Shown piece by piece: positions 23,534-35,228 of a stretch of 64,000 nucleotides of DNA. The notes under the pieces were generated by a model. The model saw only the letters and a list, made by a program, of their open reading frames with translations. It searched no databases and was not told where the DNA came from. Numbering within the stretch: the first letter of the stretch is position 1; every line of letters starts with the position of its first letter. The position numbers were made by a program, and so were the translations under genes. The DNA is from Endothia cerciana (taxonomy: Eukaryota > Ascomycota > Sordariomycetes > Diaporthales > Cryphonectriaceae). The DNA is taken from positions 1 to 64,000 of the forward strand of contig JALRMH010000072.1 in assembly GCA_026119935.1 (NCBI GenBank), written 5' to 3'.

Positions 23534-23541
23534 TATATAAG
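23534..23541 (+). promoter_or_regulatory. TATA box upstream of the cysteine-rich micro-ORF
   Basis: TATATAAG, a perfect TATAWAAG match. It precedes a plausible leader with an intron (GTGAGA at 23,701 to CACAG at 23,904) that would place a strong start context next to the ATG at 23,910. Confidence 0.5.
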
Positions 23542-23909
23542 AGTGCCATTTTCACGGTCCTGGGAGGTTTGATAGGCATCAGCACCCATGCATGACCAAA
23601 ACAATCTTCCCGATTCTATTCTGCCCCCCCCCCCCCCAAAACAACCAAATCAACAGCACTTGCAGCAGTACTCTGTCTGCCTGCACCAAGCAAGAAGCAG
23701 GTGAGACCTGGCCATGGGCCCTCTTGGACTTGATGATTCTTAAGGACGAGGCAGTCTGTATGCTGACAACCCGGTGCTAATTGAGTAGCCATTCTGAACC
23801 GCAACACGGTCCACTCTGAGGCTGAGAGCCGCTCAGAATACCACAGACCTACCACAGACCTCTCCAAAAACCCCGGTCAAGAGCGCCGTTGTCACTCACC
23901 ACAGCAACC

Positions 23910-24038
23910 ATGGGCTGGCAATGCTGCTGGGGCGGGAACTGCTGGAACGCATTGCCTAACGACGTCAAGGAGTGTAAGGGCCAGGGCGTCGTGGAGCACC
24001 CTGCACACAAGCGATGCAAGCAATGCAAGACCAACTGA
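23910..24038 (+). CDS. 42-residue cysteine-rich protein, function unknown
   Basis: A micro-ORF starting MGWQCCWGGNCW and ending HKRCKQCKTN, with six cysteines at 5, 6, 11, 22, 36 and 39, about 14 percent of residues. The start context CAGCAACCATGG is close to ideal. The AG just before it ends a probable 204-nt 5'UTR intron (donor GTGAGA at 23,701), and a TATATAAG box lies at 23,534. There is no signal peptide on this ORF; an upstream coding exon that adds one cannot be excluded, though the upstream frame begins in a poly-C run and looks non-coding. The CxxC pair near the end could bind a metal, or the six cysteines could form disulfides if the protein is exported. I do not recognise a family. 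Support is gene architecture and composition only. Confidence 0.5.
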   Translation: MGWQCCWGGNCWNALPNDVKECKGQGVVEHPAHKRCKQCKTN

Positions 24039-25332
24039 TGGGCGGCCCGGCGTCGGGGTGGGATCCTGGAGGGGACCGATCCGTCACCGGCCCCTGGCCC
24101 AGGGAGCCGGCATGGGTTGATGATATTCTTGGCGATGAGCCCATAGGGCGATATTGTTTTGGAGCAGGAATGAGAAAACTCGGGTCTTCCTGATATTACA
24201 TATGCCTTGATACGTGACTGTATATAAGACAAAGACGGAGGAGGGTGCCCGCGTGCCTTGCGATGTCTGTAGGTCGACAGGGAACGCGAGGTTGGACCAC
24301 GCCCACCCCACGGGAGGACCTCTTAGGCATGATGGCCCCTCCTTCGGTTGCGGTCCTGATAGGTTATACTATAGCTGGCCGCGTAGTTGACCTGGTGTGT
24401 CTCGCTTTGCTATGTGCTCCTGTGGGGCTCTGGTTCTTCTTGCGGGTGCGGTTGCTTAGGGGTGAGGGAGGCGATATCCCTTCCCCTCTTCTTTTTGTTC
24501 CTTCCCCTGCCCCCCTTCAAGCTCACCGTCGCACAGTGATTTCAGGATCTGCTTTGTATCCAGCACGGGCCTCTGCAGTGGGGGGTATCATATAGTGGGC
24601 AGGACTTTCACCGCTGGTTCCCAGAACATTAGAGGGGCTGAACCAGCCCTTAGTATGGTACGTATATGTCACAGAATGGTGCCGGGGTGATTCCCGAGAT
24701 ACATATTCAAAACGTGGTTAACAATACATAAGCGCAACCATGGATCCATCGGCAATCATAGCTCGGCGTCTTGACGGCGGGATGTCCTCATGCTGACCTC
24801 GGTTTTACCCCATGGGGAAGCTGGGTGGATCTTCCCCGGGACTCTCCAGATGCCCGGTGGATACTCACTTAGACCTGTGAGACTAACACGACGCCGATGC
24901 TGCTGAATACCTTCAGGTTCCAGGACGATAGAAATGCCATGGCCCGATAATCACCCTGTTGAAAAGTCGCCAGCTCGTCCCGCTGTCACAGGCAGCTGGG
25001 AAGTCGTCGAACCCTCTCCCAAGGAAAGAATGCCGCCATCTCGGAATCGCTCCCATCAAGAGGGTTGATAGGGACCCCTGGTGGGATCCACGTCTACAAG
25101 GCCGAGGGGATAGGTCAGATGCTTGCGGTGATCGGTAATCGCATTGTCTGGACAGCACAGTAAGACGATGGCGCATCAGTGCTTGTCCCGCGTCCAGCCG
25201 AGCCGCTCGTCAAGCGTCGAGACCTCGACAAGGCAAAAGGGGAGCGGCGCCCCGGGAGTCAGGGCTGATGATGCTGTCGTCTTCTCCTCTCGGGCTTTGT
25301 TGCTCGAGTTCCAGTGAGTATCTTCTTGTTGT
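24039..25332. other. Intergenic, no gene recognised
   Basis: About 1.3 kb without a supported gene. A plus-strand frame at 24,245-24,595 has one hydrophobic stretch but no ATG at its start and no family resemblance. The last part is the promoter of the P450 gene. Confidence 0.5.
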
Positions 25333-25338
25333 TATAAG
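25333..25338 (+). promoter_or_regulatory. TATA-like box of the P450 gene
   Basis: TATAAG in the context GTTATAAGACAG, 75 nt upstream of the chosen start at 25,408. Confidence 0.35.
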
Positions 25339-25407
25339 ACAGTGATACCCTTCGTGAAGAGGCCAGAAAGCCATCATCGGACGTCTGGACGGCGTAGACG
25401 ACTTAAC

Positions 25408-27182
25408 ATGGCTGACACCGCCCCTTTCCGGCTCCCACTGCCCTCATGGCTGGGCCTAGTCGTCGGTGCCGGCGTGCTCTATGTAGGTCTTTCCCCTCCT
25501 GGTTGAGGATCTATTCCTGGAGGGGAGCTGGTAATGACATTCTCCCACAGCCGGCTGCTGTGGTTCTCTACCGGCTCTTCCTGCACCCGCTCTCCTCCCA
25601 CCCCGGGCCCCTCCTCGCAAGGATCACCGACCTGCACCAGCTCTGGCACTCGTACCGCGGCGACCGGCACCTCGAGCTGTGGCGCCTGCACCAGCGGTAC
25701 GGCCCTGTGGTCCGCTTCGGGCCCAACAGCCTCTCCTTCAACAGCTCGTCCTCGCTCAGGGACATCTACGGCTTCAAGTCCAACGTGCGCAAGGCCCGGT
25801 TCTACGATGCCTTCGTGCACCCCGCCCCCAACACGCACAACTGCCGCGACAGGCAGCTGCACGCGCGGAAGAGGCGGGTCATGGCGCACGCCTTCAGCGA
25901 CGGCGCGATCAAGGAGATGGAGAGGTACATACTGGCCAACGTCAGGACGTTCTGCGACGGCGTCGGGCGCGACCTGCGCGCGGGGGAGAAGGGCTGGACG
26001 AGCCCGAAGTGCATGAGCGACTGGTTCAGCTGGCTCAGCATGGACATCCTCGGCGACCTGTGCTTTGGCAAGGCGTTCCACATGCTGGAGAGGGACGACA
26101 ACCGCTTCGCCATCGACCTGGTCAGCACCGCGGCGCACAGGCACCTGATCGTGAGTTTCCGTCCCACCCCCCCCCCCCCTTTTTCCCCATGGTTTCTGTT
26201 TTTCCGGGGCTCCCACGGCAGCAGGGCTGACCGTGTGCTCTATATTATGCAGTGCGGGACGATGCCCATCCTCAACACCCTCTCGCTCGACCGGCTCCTG
26301 TTCCCCAACATCGCCGCCGGGCGCGCGCGCTATATGGCCTACAGCCGCGCGCAGCTGACGGAGCGCACCAAGCTGGGCGACGAGACGGACCGGCGCGACT
26401 TCTTCTACCACCTGCTCAAGGCGCGCGACCCGGAGACGGGGCTCGGCTTCTCGACGCCGGAGCTGTGGGGGGAGTCGAACCTGCTCATCATCGCGGGCAG
26501 CGACACCACGTCGACGGCCCTGGCGGCGACCCTGTTCTACCTCGTGCGGAACCCGGAGGCGCTGCGGAGGGTGGCGGCGGAGGTCAGGCAGAGGTTCGCC
26601 GGCGTCGAGGGGATCCGGCAGGGCGCGGCGCTCAGCGGGTGCACGTACCTGCGCGCGTGCATCGACGAGGCGATGCGCATGTCGCCCTCGGTCGGCGGCA
26701 TCGTCCCGCGCGAGGTGCTCGCCGGCGGGATGACCATCGACGGCGTGCGCGTGCCCGGGGGGACGGTGGTCGGCGTCCCGCACTACACGATCCACCACAA
26801 CCCGGCCTACTTCCCGGAGCCGTTCCGGTACGCCCCCGAGAGGTGGCTCGCCGGGTCCAAGCTGCCGTGGTCGTCGTCGTCCGGCGGCCTGGTGGGCGAG
26901 GCGGACGTGGCGGCGGCGCAGGCGGCCTTCTGCCCGTTCAGCGCCGGGCCCAGGGGGTGCATCGGGAAGGGGCTCGCGTACGCCGAGATGACGATGACCC
27001 TGGCGCGCACGCTATGGCTGTACGATGTGAGGCGGGCGGTGGGCATAGCCGATGCGGCCGAGGGGGGGGGGCCTGGCGCGGAGTGGGGGCGGGACAGGAA
27101 GGACGAGATGCAGCTTGTCGATACCTTCACGAGCTGGAAGGAGGGCGTGATGGTCGACTTCAGGAGGAGAGAGGGGGTCTGA
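25408..27182 (+). CDS. Cytochrome P450 monooxygenase
   Basis: Three exons (25,408-25,482; 25,551-26,150; 26,253-27,182), all introns phase 0, give 534 residues. Both introns lack in-frame stops, so a longer unspliced frame exists, but splicing gives the canonical protein. Exon 1 encodes a membrane anchor (SWLGLVVGAGVLY). Then come the proline-rich hinge (HPLSSHPGPLLAR), helix C region (RKRRVMAHAFSD), the I-helix oxygen-binding motif AGSDTTSTAL, the K-helix ExxR as EAMR, PERW, and the heme-thiolate loop FSAGPRGCIGKGLAYAEM. All catalytic landmarks are intact. It resembles the large group annotated as benzoate-4-monooxygenase-like or trichothecene-hydroxylase-like P450s. ER-bound and reductase-dependent; the substrate is unknown. 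No biosynthetic core enzyme lies nearby. Confidence 0.9.
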
Positions 27183-28316
27183 TGTAAACTGACGGGGGGG
27201 GGGGGGAAGGGAGGGACCACCATCCTGGTGTCGGGAGCTGGTTGATTTCATGTGGTGACGAGGCTGGGACGGAGGACAATAGAGCGAGCCATCGCCTCCC
27301 AAGACTAACAACGAGAAAACGATGGCAATAACGATACATCGAATTCACACACACACCTTTCGTCACATCTGTCTTGCGCTCCAGTCGGATCACCACGCAG
27401 GACTCCGTGCGCAACGAAATGCAAGGTCAGGGTCAGCGGTAAGCTTTGAAAATTGGGGGGGGGGGGGCAGAGGGGGAAACCAATGCCGAGGATATCCACA
27501 CCATCCACATCGTCACGAGGACAGCCTCATTCCGGAACCCCTGCTAGGCCCCTCGAGCAAGGGAGACTGCTCAACTTACTACTACAATACAGTAGTACAT
27601 AATTACACAGTAGTATGTAACTGTGGGGAATCCTTGCCTCGGGCGCTTGGACGATGTGCCCTTGTTCATGGAAAGTTTGGTAGCCCCCTGGATCTTGACA
27701 ACGACGCCAAACGGGGCATAAGTACCGGCCACTTTGACCCAAACGGCTTGGCCTGATGGAACCGCCCTCCTGAAGCCTCGTCCTCTGTGTTGGTACCATA
27801 AGTAGTACTTAACCTAAAGGTCGAGGGCCTGAGCCAGGTGGCTCCATAAATTGCCTCGGGGATGCTGGAGCCGGCGGGATATCACCACCTCCTGATGGGC
27901 TCCCCACCCAAGCCGGCACCACCTCTCCGGATCGTGACCTAGAAGCGCGTGCAGCTAATTGCAGGAAGAATCTCGACGGGTCTGGGTCCAAGTGCTGCGG
28001 TGCGTCGATCGCCTCGGTCCAATCCACCCCCCCGGACCAGTCACGTCGATAAGTATCTGTGGTAGCATCGAGCCGCGAAAGAAAGGATTGCCCCCCCCCC
28101 CCCCCTGGTGACAATGGGGCGGGCCCTCTCTCAGATTCCTTGGCTCCATCCCGGACACGATATAGTCAGGATGCAACAGCAATTAAATAAATAGCTCTGC
28201 GCCCTTAAGAAGGGGAGGGGCCCGCCGGCTGGTCGTCCGCCGCAGGGCACCTCGAGCCCGTCCATCCCCTCCCCTCCAGTCCTGGACATCACCCCTCCAG
28301 AAGAAGCTGCGCCAGA
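27183..28316. other. Intergenic with several poly-G/poly-C runs
   Basis: G runs of about 13 nt at 27,194 and 27,455, and a C run of about 14 nt at 28,092. TAGTA/TACTA words cluster near 27,575-27,620. No supported ORF. The last 300 nt is the GH5 promoter. Confidence 0.55.
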
Positions 28317-29711
28317 ATGAAGAGCCTCCTCCCTGTGTCCGGCCTCCTCGGCCTGGCCACGGCTGCGTCCTGGCCCAATGGTCCCTTCACGACGTCGGGG
28401 GCGTCCATCCTCGACGCCTCCGGCAACACCGTCAAGTACGCCGGCGCGAACTGGCCCGGCGCGGCGGACGTCATGATCCCGGAGGGCCTGCAGTACCAGT
28501 CCGTCGCCAGCATCGTCGCGAAGATCAAGGAGGCCGGCCTGAACGTCATCCGCCTGACGTACGCCATCGAGCTCATCGACCAGATCTACGAGAACGGCGG
28601 CGTCGACGTGCCCATCTCCACGGCGTTCGCCGAGGCCCTGGGCGGGACGAACGGCACCGCGGTGTATAAGGAGGTGCTGGCGGCCAACCCGTCCTTCTCG
28701 GCGGACATCACCAGGCTGGAGGTAAGCGACGCAGGGGTGATGACTGGGGCCAAGGTTGAGGGGCGGGGAGGCCTGGTGGCTGCTGACATTGGTGACGTTC
28801 GCTTATAGATATTCGACGCCATCGCCGAGGAGTGTGCAGCGAACGAGATCTATGTGCATCTAGACAACCACATGTCCAAGGGCGGGTGGTGCTGCAGCGA
28901 GACGGACGGGAACGCCTGGTGGGGAGATACGTATTTCCCCATCGCGAACTGGACCCGCGGTATCTCGTATATGGCTGACCACGTATGCACCTCTTCTCTC
29001 CTTCCTCTCCCCCTCCCCACCGAGTGGCCTGACCTCTGACCTCCCTGCGCTGTCTAGGGCAAGTCATGGACCGCCCTCACGTCCATGTCCCTACGCAACG
29101 AGCCACGCGAACCCGCCGACAACACCACCTTGGATGACGATACGTACAACTGGGAGTACTGGTACACCTACGTGAAAGAGGGCGCGGCCGCCATCAACGG
29201 CGCGAACCCGGACCCCCTCGTCTTCCTCTCGGGCCTCAGCTACGATACGTACCTCACCCCCGCCGTCCAGAAGACGGCCCTGACGCCCGGCACCGGCACC
29301 TTCTCCTCCTCCGACTTCCCCGCCGACAAGATGGTCCTCGAGGTCCACAACTACGACAACTCGGCCGCGGACTGCTCCTCGCTGGAGAGCGCCCTGCTCA
29401 CCGACGGCTTCGAGGCCATGGACACGAGCAACTCGGCCTACAACCACTTCCCCGTGGTCCTGACCGAGTGGGGCTTCCTCATGGACGCGACCACCTGGGA
29501 GGAGCCGTACACCCAGTGCCTGGCCGAGTGGCTGCCGACCAACAGCGCCGGGTGGATGATCTGGGTGCTCGCGGGAAGTTACTACATCCGGAGCGGGACC
29601 CAGGACTACGACGAGACGTGGGGTCTCCTGACGCATGACTGGAGCGACTGGCGGAATCCGACGTACGTGGACGAGAGCTTCATCCCGATGGCCAATGCCA
29701 CGACTGCGTGA
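28317..29711 (+). CDS. Secreted glycoside hydrolase family 5 (endoglucanase-like)
   Basis: Three exons (28,317-28,721; 28,809-28,982; 29,058-29,711), phase 0 introns, 410 residues. A signal peptide MKSLLPVSGLLGLATAAS is followed by WPNGPFTTSGASILDASGN and KYAGANWPG, the usual opening of fungal GH5 cellulase-like proteins. LNVIRLTYAIE, then VHLDNHMSKGGWCC and WGDTYFP follow. The acid/base Glu lies in MSLRNEPRE and the nucleophile Glu in VLTEWGF; both are present. The end WMIWVLAGSYYIRSGTQDYDETWGLL is also typical. It should act outside the cell on beta-glucan or a related plant or fungal polymer; the exact specificity is not readable from sequence. No carbohydrate-binding module, linker or GPI signal is visible. 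Confidence 0.88.
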
Positions 29712-29946
29712 GGGGGACTGCACAGGCTGAGAGGCGCCCGTGGGGCCAACTGCATATCATGAGCCCCAAATAGTGAATATAGCCCCGTGTTGCATGATCC
29801 CGGATCGTCTTCCCTACCTGAGCGGGGGCTGAGTAGATCTCCGGCACGCGCCGAGACCATCCTCCCAGGGACCGCGCGGAGCTCTTCCGATCAACAGATA
29901 TGATCTGGTGAAGAGGGACTACTACCACATCTAGCGCCGGCTGAGA

Positions 29947-31467
29947 TCATTGATCATGGACTCCGACCGATCTGAACTCATCATGATCCATAAGCCACCA
30001 CTCCGCAAGCACATTTTCCATGTATGAGCCAGCCGACGGTGGTCCCCCTATGGGCTCCTCGGTTTCCGGTTCAGCAACCCGACCCGTGCGCAGGAGTCCC
30101 AATAATGCCCTCAGGAGGAGGTCAAAACACCCCCACGTGTCTGGATCATACTGTCGTGGAAAGTCCTGATGATGCTGGACGACAGCGCTGTAAAACTCCC
30201 GCCTTTCCTCCTTGCTGCCCAGCCTGTGTCTCAGCACGGCCCCGTTCAAAATGGGGCGCGTCTCGTGACACGCTGCGTCCCCGATGGCTGGCATTATCTT
30301 CTGGAGCGATTCTGGGAGGGCATTTGGGACGGCAAGAAAGTGTAGGAATGAATCGGTCCACTCCGTTCGAAGGACTCTATCGTAGACAAGGTGATTCTCC
30401 AGGACCTCGGACTGGCGCCACCCCCCGGTCGCCGCATAAAGAACGTCGCGGCGCCAGAATGTCCGATCCCGACGAATACCCAAGGACTTGCTAAGGCCGA
30501 CCCTAAAGTCTTGCAGAGTGAAGCGCGGGTGCCTCTTGAGGCTCTGCAGTACTCGGTAGTACAACTCCTGGACGGTAACGGTATAGTCGGCGAGGAGCGC
30601 CTGGCCGCCAGACTCCCCCGGTGTGTCGTGGACAAGGGACAACAAAGCATAGACACGGTCTCGAACATCGCTGCACTCTGGGTAGAAGAACGTCTGCAGC
30701 AGCTCGATGAGGGAGAGCCCTGCAACGTCAGGAGGGTTACCGGCGTCCTGGGGTTGTCTGAGATTCCATATCTGCTTCCTCAGACGATAGAGTCGTTCCA
30801 CTGAGCTTCCACCCCGGGGTTGTGAGTAGGGTGTCCACCATGACGCAAGATTACCACAGAAAACGAGCACATATCTTGCAAGTGCGAACTCCTGTACGAC
30901 CCACATCCTCCGCCAGTAGTTCGACTTGTCGAGGATTCCAAACGCCGTCGAACCCGACCAGAGGTCATACGTCGGGATCCCGCTATGCACGCAGCCCACT
31001 GCCCAGGATGAATCTGCGAATTCGGCCCCGAGGTAGGATATGACACACGCTGCGCCGGAGTAGATCTCCTTCATGAGATTGACCTGGTGACCTCGCTCGA
31101 GCGGGTCGTCTTGGTTGATGCAGATTGCGTCGATCCAGAAATAATGCTGACCAGGCGCCGTGGGGCGATAAAAGTGCGGGTAATGGCGATCTGGGAACTC
31201 GAAGCCGGACGTTTGCAAGGTGCGAAGTGCTTGATATAGATTCTCGCGAACGGAGACAGAGATGCCGTTGACATGTACCTCTCTGCAGGGCTGTTTTGGG
31301 CCCCAGACGTACGAGAGGGCCACAAAGTTGAGGCCCATGGCATCTTCGATATCGTGGACCTCGACAATACAGTGGATATCCTCCAGGGTGGGGCCATTGG
31401 TGAATCGTATCAACCGGATAGTCCTGGTGGACCGGTCAAGAGGGGAATATACAGCAGCTGGCTCCAT
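29947..31467 (-). CDS. HET-domain protein (heterokaryon incompatibility type)
   Basis: A single exon of 506 residues from MEPAAVYSPLDRST; the frame is open for 63 more codons upstream, but this ATG fits the usual distance to the domain. The HET domain spans about residues 45-230: NFVALSYVWGPK, HYFWIDAICINQDD, QVNLMKEIYSGA and YWRRMWVVQEFALARYVLVFCG. The rest is the variable effector-less tail common to these proteins, with ECSDVRDRVYALLSLV. HET domains act in allorecognition and programmed cell death in Pezizomycotina and are thought to be TIR-related. Whether this copy takes part in incompatibility cannot be told. It is transcribed towards the GH5 gene (convergent, 235 bp between stops). Confidence 0.88.
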   Translation of the reverse strand: MEPAAVYSPLDRSTRTIRLIRFTNGPTLEDIHCIVEVHDIEDAMGLNFVALSYVWGPKQPCREVHVNGISVSVRENLYQALRTLQTSGFEFPDRHYPHFYRPTAPGQHYFWIDAICINQDDPLERGHQVNLMKEIYSGAACVISYLGAEFADSSWAVGCVHSGIPTYDLWSGSTAFGILDKSNYWRRMWVVQEFALARYVLVFCGNLASWWTPYSQPRGGSSVERLYRLRKQIWNLRQPQDAGNPPDVAGLSLIELLQTFFYPECSDVRDRVYALLSLVHDTPGESGGQALLADYTVTVQELYYRVLQSLKRHPRFTLQDFRVGLSKSLGIRRDRTFWRRDVLYAATGGWRQSEVLENHLVYDRVLRTEWTDSFLHFLAVPNALPESLQKIMPAIGDAACHETRPILNGAVLRHRLGSKEERREFYSAVVQHHQDFPRQYDPDTWGCFDLLLRALLGLLRTGRVAEPETEEPIGGPPSAGSYMENVLAEWWLMDHDEFRSVGVHDQ

Positions 31468-31656
31468 GTTGGGCGGCCTGAGCTCCCGAGTTACCGACAA
31501 CGACGGCAGGGTGAAGAGGGCCAGACAGACGGGACGGATCGAAATGTGATATAGCCCGAGAAGCATCAGCCTCCTGGGCTCTAATATACCATAAACAAGT
31601 AAGCAGCCACGCTCTAGCTTCTTGAAGAATTCGCCGTGGTGTGGCTGCCGACCCAT

Positions 31657-32593
31657 TTGATTGAGGCCCCACGCAACCAGGACACCTACGTATGCAAGCC
31701 TGAGACACTCATATGCTACATTCGGGGATATACCGTGTCATGTGAAAGCGCCAGCCATGAATGCGCAAGATTTCAGACATGCACGATGAGGGGGAGCGTC
31801 TCCCTCTGTCCCGTGGGCGTTATCCCAGCTCCATCGCCGGCCCATGGGTACTATGTGGAAGACCGTTGATAATATTGCACATAAAAATCCCATGCCAATG
31901 GAGGCGGGCCCGTTAGAAGCCCTCTTTTCGCCACGACGATTTACATTCATACACTCTCCCTCCTACATATCTGAGGCTCGCGATCTCAGCCAGACCCCCA
32001 CTCACTTAGCGACTCCGCCTCCACAACTTGAGCCATGCTCCCCAAGTCGTGTACTCTTCAAGTCCAGGTCGAGGGCCATTCTCCTCCCTGAAGGACCAAT
32101 CTCTCCCTTGACAATTGCTACAACGTTCTTTTCCGAAGGGCTAACTTTACAGAGGGCAGTTGTGTAATCATGGGCGTCTATGATTGAGACATGCCGCGCA
32201 GTGTGGCCCGAGTTCAAGGATGGACGGGGCAGACAGGAAGAGGCTGAACCGTTCTCGTGCTCACGCAGCTTCGATCGGTATCGGAGTCGGAGCCGGAGTC
32301 GGGCTCGGGCTCGGGCTCGGGCTCGGGGAATAGCGAGTAGGGAAGACATCATCTCAACTCCAGCCGAACTTTAATTCCTTTTTGGCGTATTCCAGACACC
32401 GGCTATTGCAGCAATTTCCTAAGAGACTCGTTGTTGGAAGCAGAAGGGGATAATTACCCAATCTCAACGAGATGAGGATCAAATTGGTACACCGTCTCAA
32501 TGACTGACCTGGAACGACGCCGGCGCAGGCCGACTACGTAAGTCCCGGACCGTATATGATATATCGACTCTTCACTCGACAGTTTGCTGAACC
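31657..32593. other. Intergenic, with hexamer repeat
   Basis: Divergent promoter region between the HET and Zn2Cys6 genes. A tract at 32,277-32,328 repeats CGGGCT/CGGAGT hexamers (about eight units). No supported gene. Confidence 0.55.
32277..32328. repeat. Degenerate hexanucleotide repeat (CGGGCT/CGGAGY)n
   Basis: Four near-perfect CGGGCT units preceded by four CGGAGY-type units. It lies about 270 nt upstream of the Zn2Cys6 gene. Since such factors bind CGG triplets, the array is a dense run of potential CGG half-sites. Confidence 0.8.
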
Positions 32594-35064
32594 ATGGAAG
32601 GAAGAGCCTGTGTCGTTTGCAGGAGGCGTAAGACGCGATGCGACGGCGAGAGTCCCTGCAGCAACTGCTCGAGGGCAAGAAAGAAGGAAGCCTGTATTTA
32701 CGAGGACGAAACACCTCGACGCCGTGGCCGCCAAGCGCGGGCTCCCGGAGGACCATCGCCTGCATCACAAGATGGAACATCGGCGACAAGCATAACAGCG
32801 GCAGCCGTTGAGTTTGCGAGACCACCCGTGCCCTCAAATTCGACAGCGCCGTCGAGCGTCACCCGCACCAACTCCACGCCGGCCCGCGACGTCGATGCTC
32901 TCAAATCCCGGATCAGACATCTCGAGGAAGAACTCAGCAAGGCCACCTCAAGATCAGCACCGCCACCGTCTTGGCCTGCCGCAACGCCCGTGTCCGACAT
33001 CGAGACATCCTCGTCGCATACGTTTGCAACCAAGCTCAGCGGAACGTTTCACATCCATCACCCAAACTCTCGTGAACCCGCTCTGAGCAGCACCATCGAA
33101 CAGGTACATGGGATTTCCCGGAGCATCTCGCATAAGACGCGGTTGTTTGGACAGAGTCATTTTGTGAACACTATCGCTGCGATTGTCAGTATTCCCGCCC
33201 CAGCATCCCGTCCTCTAGAGTTGCTCTGCTATCGTCTAGGAGGATGTTAAGAAAGTCTCACTCCATAGGCACAAGACCTCATCACCCTCATTGACCCACA
33301 CCTCAGCCCAGAAAGTAGCAGAACGCTCTCTGGCCTCCAGAGATGCAAACGGCTGGCGCGAGCTATCAAGACGCAGCGGGCCCCGCAGTGGCCATATCCC
33401 CCCAGACCTGATCTCCCCCCTAAGCATCTTGCCGACGAGCTAGTCGAGCACTACCTCCAGACATTCGAGACGGTCTACCGGGTCCTACATGTGCCCACCT
33501 TCAAGAGGGAATATGATCTCCTCTGGGTATCTCCCAATACACCACAAGCCAACGCCGCCTTCCTCGTGCAGCTCAAACTCGTCTTAGCCCTCGGTGCCCT
33601 CACTTACAACGACCAGTTCTCTCTGCGGGCCTTTGCTGTGAAGTGGGTGTATGAAGCACAGACGTATCTGGCCGAGCCTGTCTTCAAGTCCCGTCTTGGG
33701 ATACAGACGTTGCAGACCCGTATACTCCTCGTCATCGCAAAAGAATCTGTCGACGTCGGCGGTGATGCCACCTGGGTCTCGGTCGGAGCAATACTACGCA
33801 CAGCAATCACCATGGGTCTGCACAGAGACCCGTCACAGCTCCCCACGATGCCCGCGTTTCAAGCCGAGATCAGGAGGAGGCTGTGGAACACGATCTTGGA
33901 GCTTTCTCTGCAGGCGAGCATGCGCACGGGTGGACCGCCCCTGCTGTCCATGAGCGATTTTGATACCGAACCCCCTCGCAACTTCGACGACGAGCACCTC
34001 CTCGTGGAAGACGCCGCGCCGAAGCGGGATGACGAGCCCACGGACACGTCTGTCTCGAGAGCACTGCGGCAGGCATACCCCGCGAGACTGGCGGTGGCAA
34101 GGTTCCTGAATGATCTCAACCCCAGGTTCAACACCTACGACGAGACACTGCGGCTTGATTCGGAGCTCAGGGAGGCTTTCAAGGCGATGCGACAGACCCT
34201 CCCGCAGCGGACGTCGCGCGCATCGATACCGGACTTTGCAGCGAAGGTGGTCGACTTTCTGATCCTTGAGTACCTGTCCTCACTCCATGCACCATACTTC
34301 GCCGCATCGCTACACCAGACCGCGTATGCTTTTTCCAGGAAGGTTATGGTCAACCTGTCCCTCAAGATGTGGTGTGCCGTCTGCCCGTCCTCGGCGATCG
34401 CTGGAGGCGCCTCAAGCCTCACCGCGACGTCCATATCCGAGAATGATATCCCCCCCAAAGGTGGTGATCTGTTCCCGCGCTTCCTAATGTGTGGCTCTGG
34501 CTTTTTCCGCTCCGCGGCCTTCCGAGCCGGGTTCGTCACCATCGCCGAACTGCGAGCCCAGGTCCAGGAGGACGAGGGCCTGGGCCTCGGTCCCCTGTCC
34601 ATGCGGACAGACCTTTTTGTCATCGCGGACGAGGCCAAAGCTTGGTGTCTGCGGTGCGTCGAAGCGGGAGAGACGAACGCCAAGGGCCACCTGATCACGA
34701 GCCTGCTTGCCGCGCATATTGAGGGGCTGAAGAGGGGCGTGCCGAAAGAGGACTTGGGCGGCTACTTGGTCCAGGCCGCGGATGAAGCTGTGGAGAGGTG
34801 TTTGGCGGTTTTGGAGGCCCGGGCTGCGAAGGCTGGGACAGAAGGGACAGGTGTGACAGGCCAGGTTCTGGATCGAGGACAAATGGATATGACATCGGGG
34901 TTGATACCGGACTGGGACCTCACTGTGAGTATCTCGAAGACGGGCAATGACGAAGTGGCTGACAGGTGAGATAGATGCCAGACGCCATGCTCATTCCCGG
35001 TGACCAGGGCACGCTGGAATGGGCATTTGAGGACAGCCCGATGCAGAGCTTCTCGTTCTGGTAG
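32594..35064 (+). CDS. Zn2Cys6 fungal-specific transcription factor
   Basis: Three exons (32,594-33,184; 33,269-34,924; 34,975-35,064), phase 0 introns, 778 residues. The binuclear zinc cluster is at residues 6-34 with spacing C-x2-C-x6-C-x5-C-x2-C-x8-C (CVVCRRRKTRC start). A Ser/Pro linker and a short coiled coil (DALKSRIRHLEEELSKA, about residues 100-116) support dimeric binding. The fungal-specific middle homology region covers about 240-520 (YRVLHVPTFKREYD, LQTRILLVIAKESVDVGGDATWVSVGAILRTAITMGLHRDPS, RRRLWNTILELSLQASMRTGGPPLLSMSDFDTEPP). The last small exon gives the acidic/aromatic end TMPDAMLIPGDQGTLEWAF, a possible activation tail. It is a nuclear regulator; targets are unknown. It is convergent with the LaeA-like gene, 164 bp apart. 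Confidence 0.9.
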
Positions 35065-35228
35065 AGGCGTTGGCGGTCCTACGCCTGCCGGAGCCTACGA
35101 ATGTAGACGGAAGAAACAAGGTGCTCTTCGTGCGACTGGACACTCGAGCTTCGGACGGATGCGCCTGGACGAAACATTGTATGTGTGTCCTTATCTGCGA
35201 AATATACCAGAGCAGATATGCACCTGCG

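Noticed and set aside
24245..24595. Frame with a hydrophobic segment after the micro-ORF
   Set aside because: No ATG at the start of the frame, no splice support and no recognisable family.
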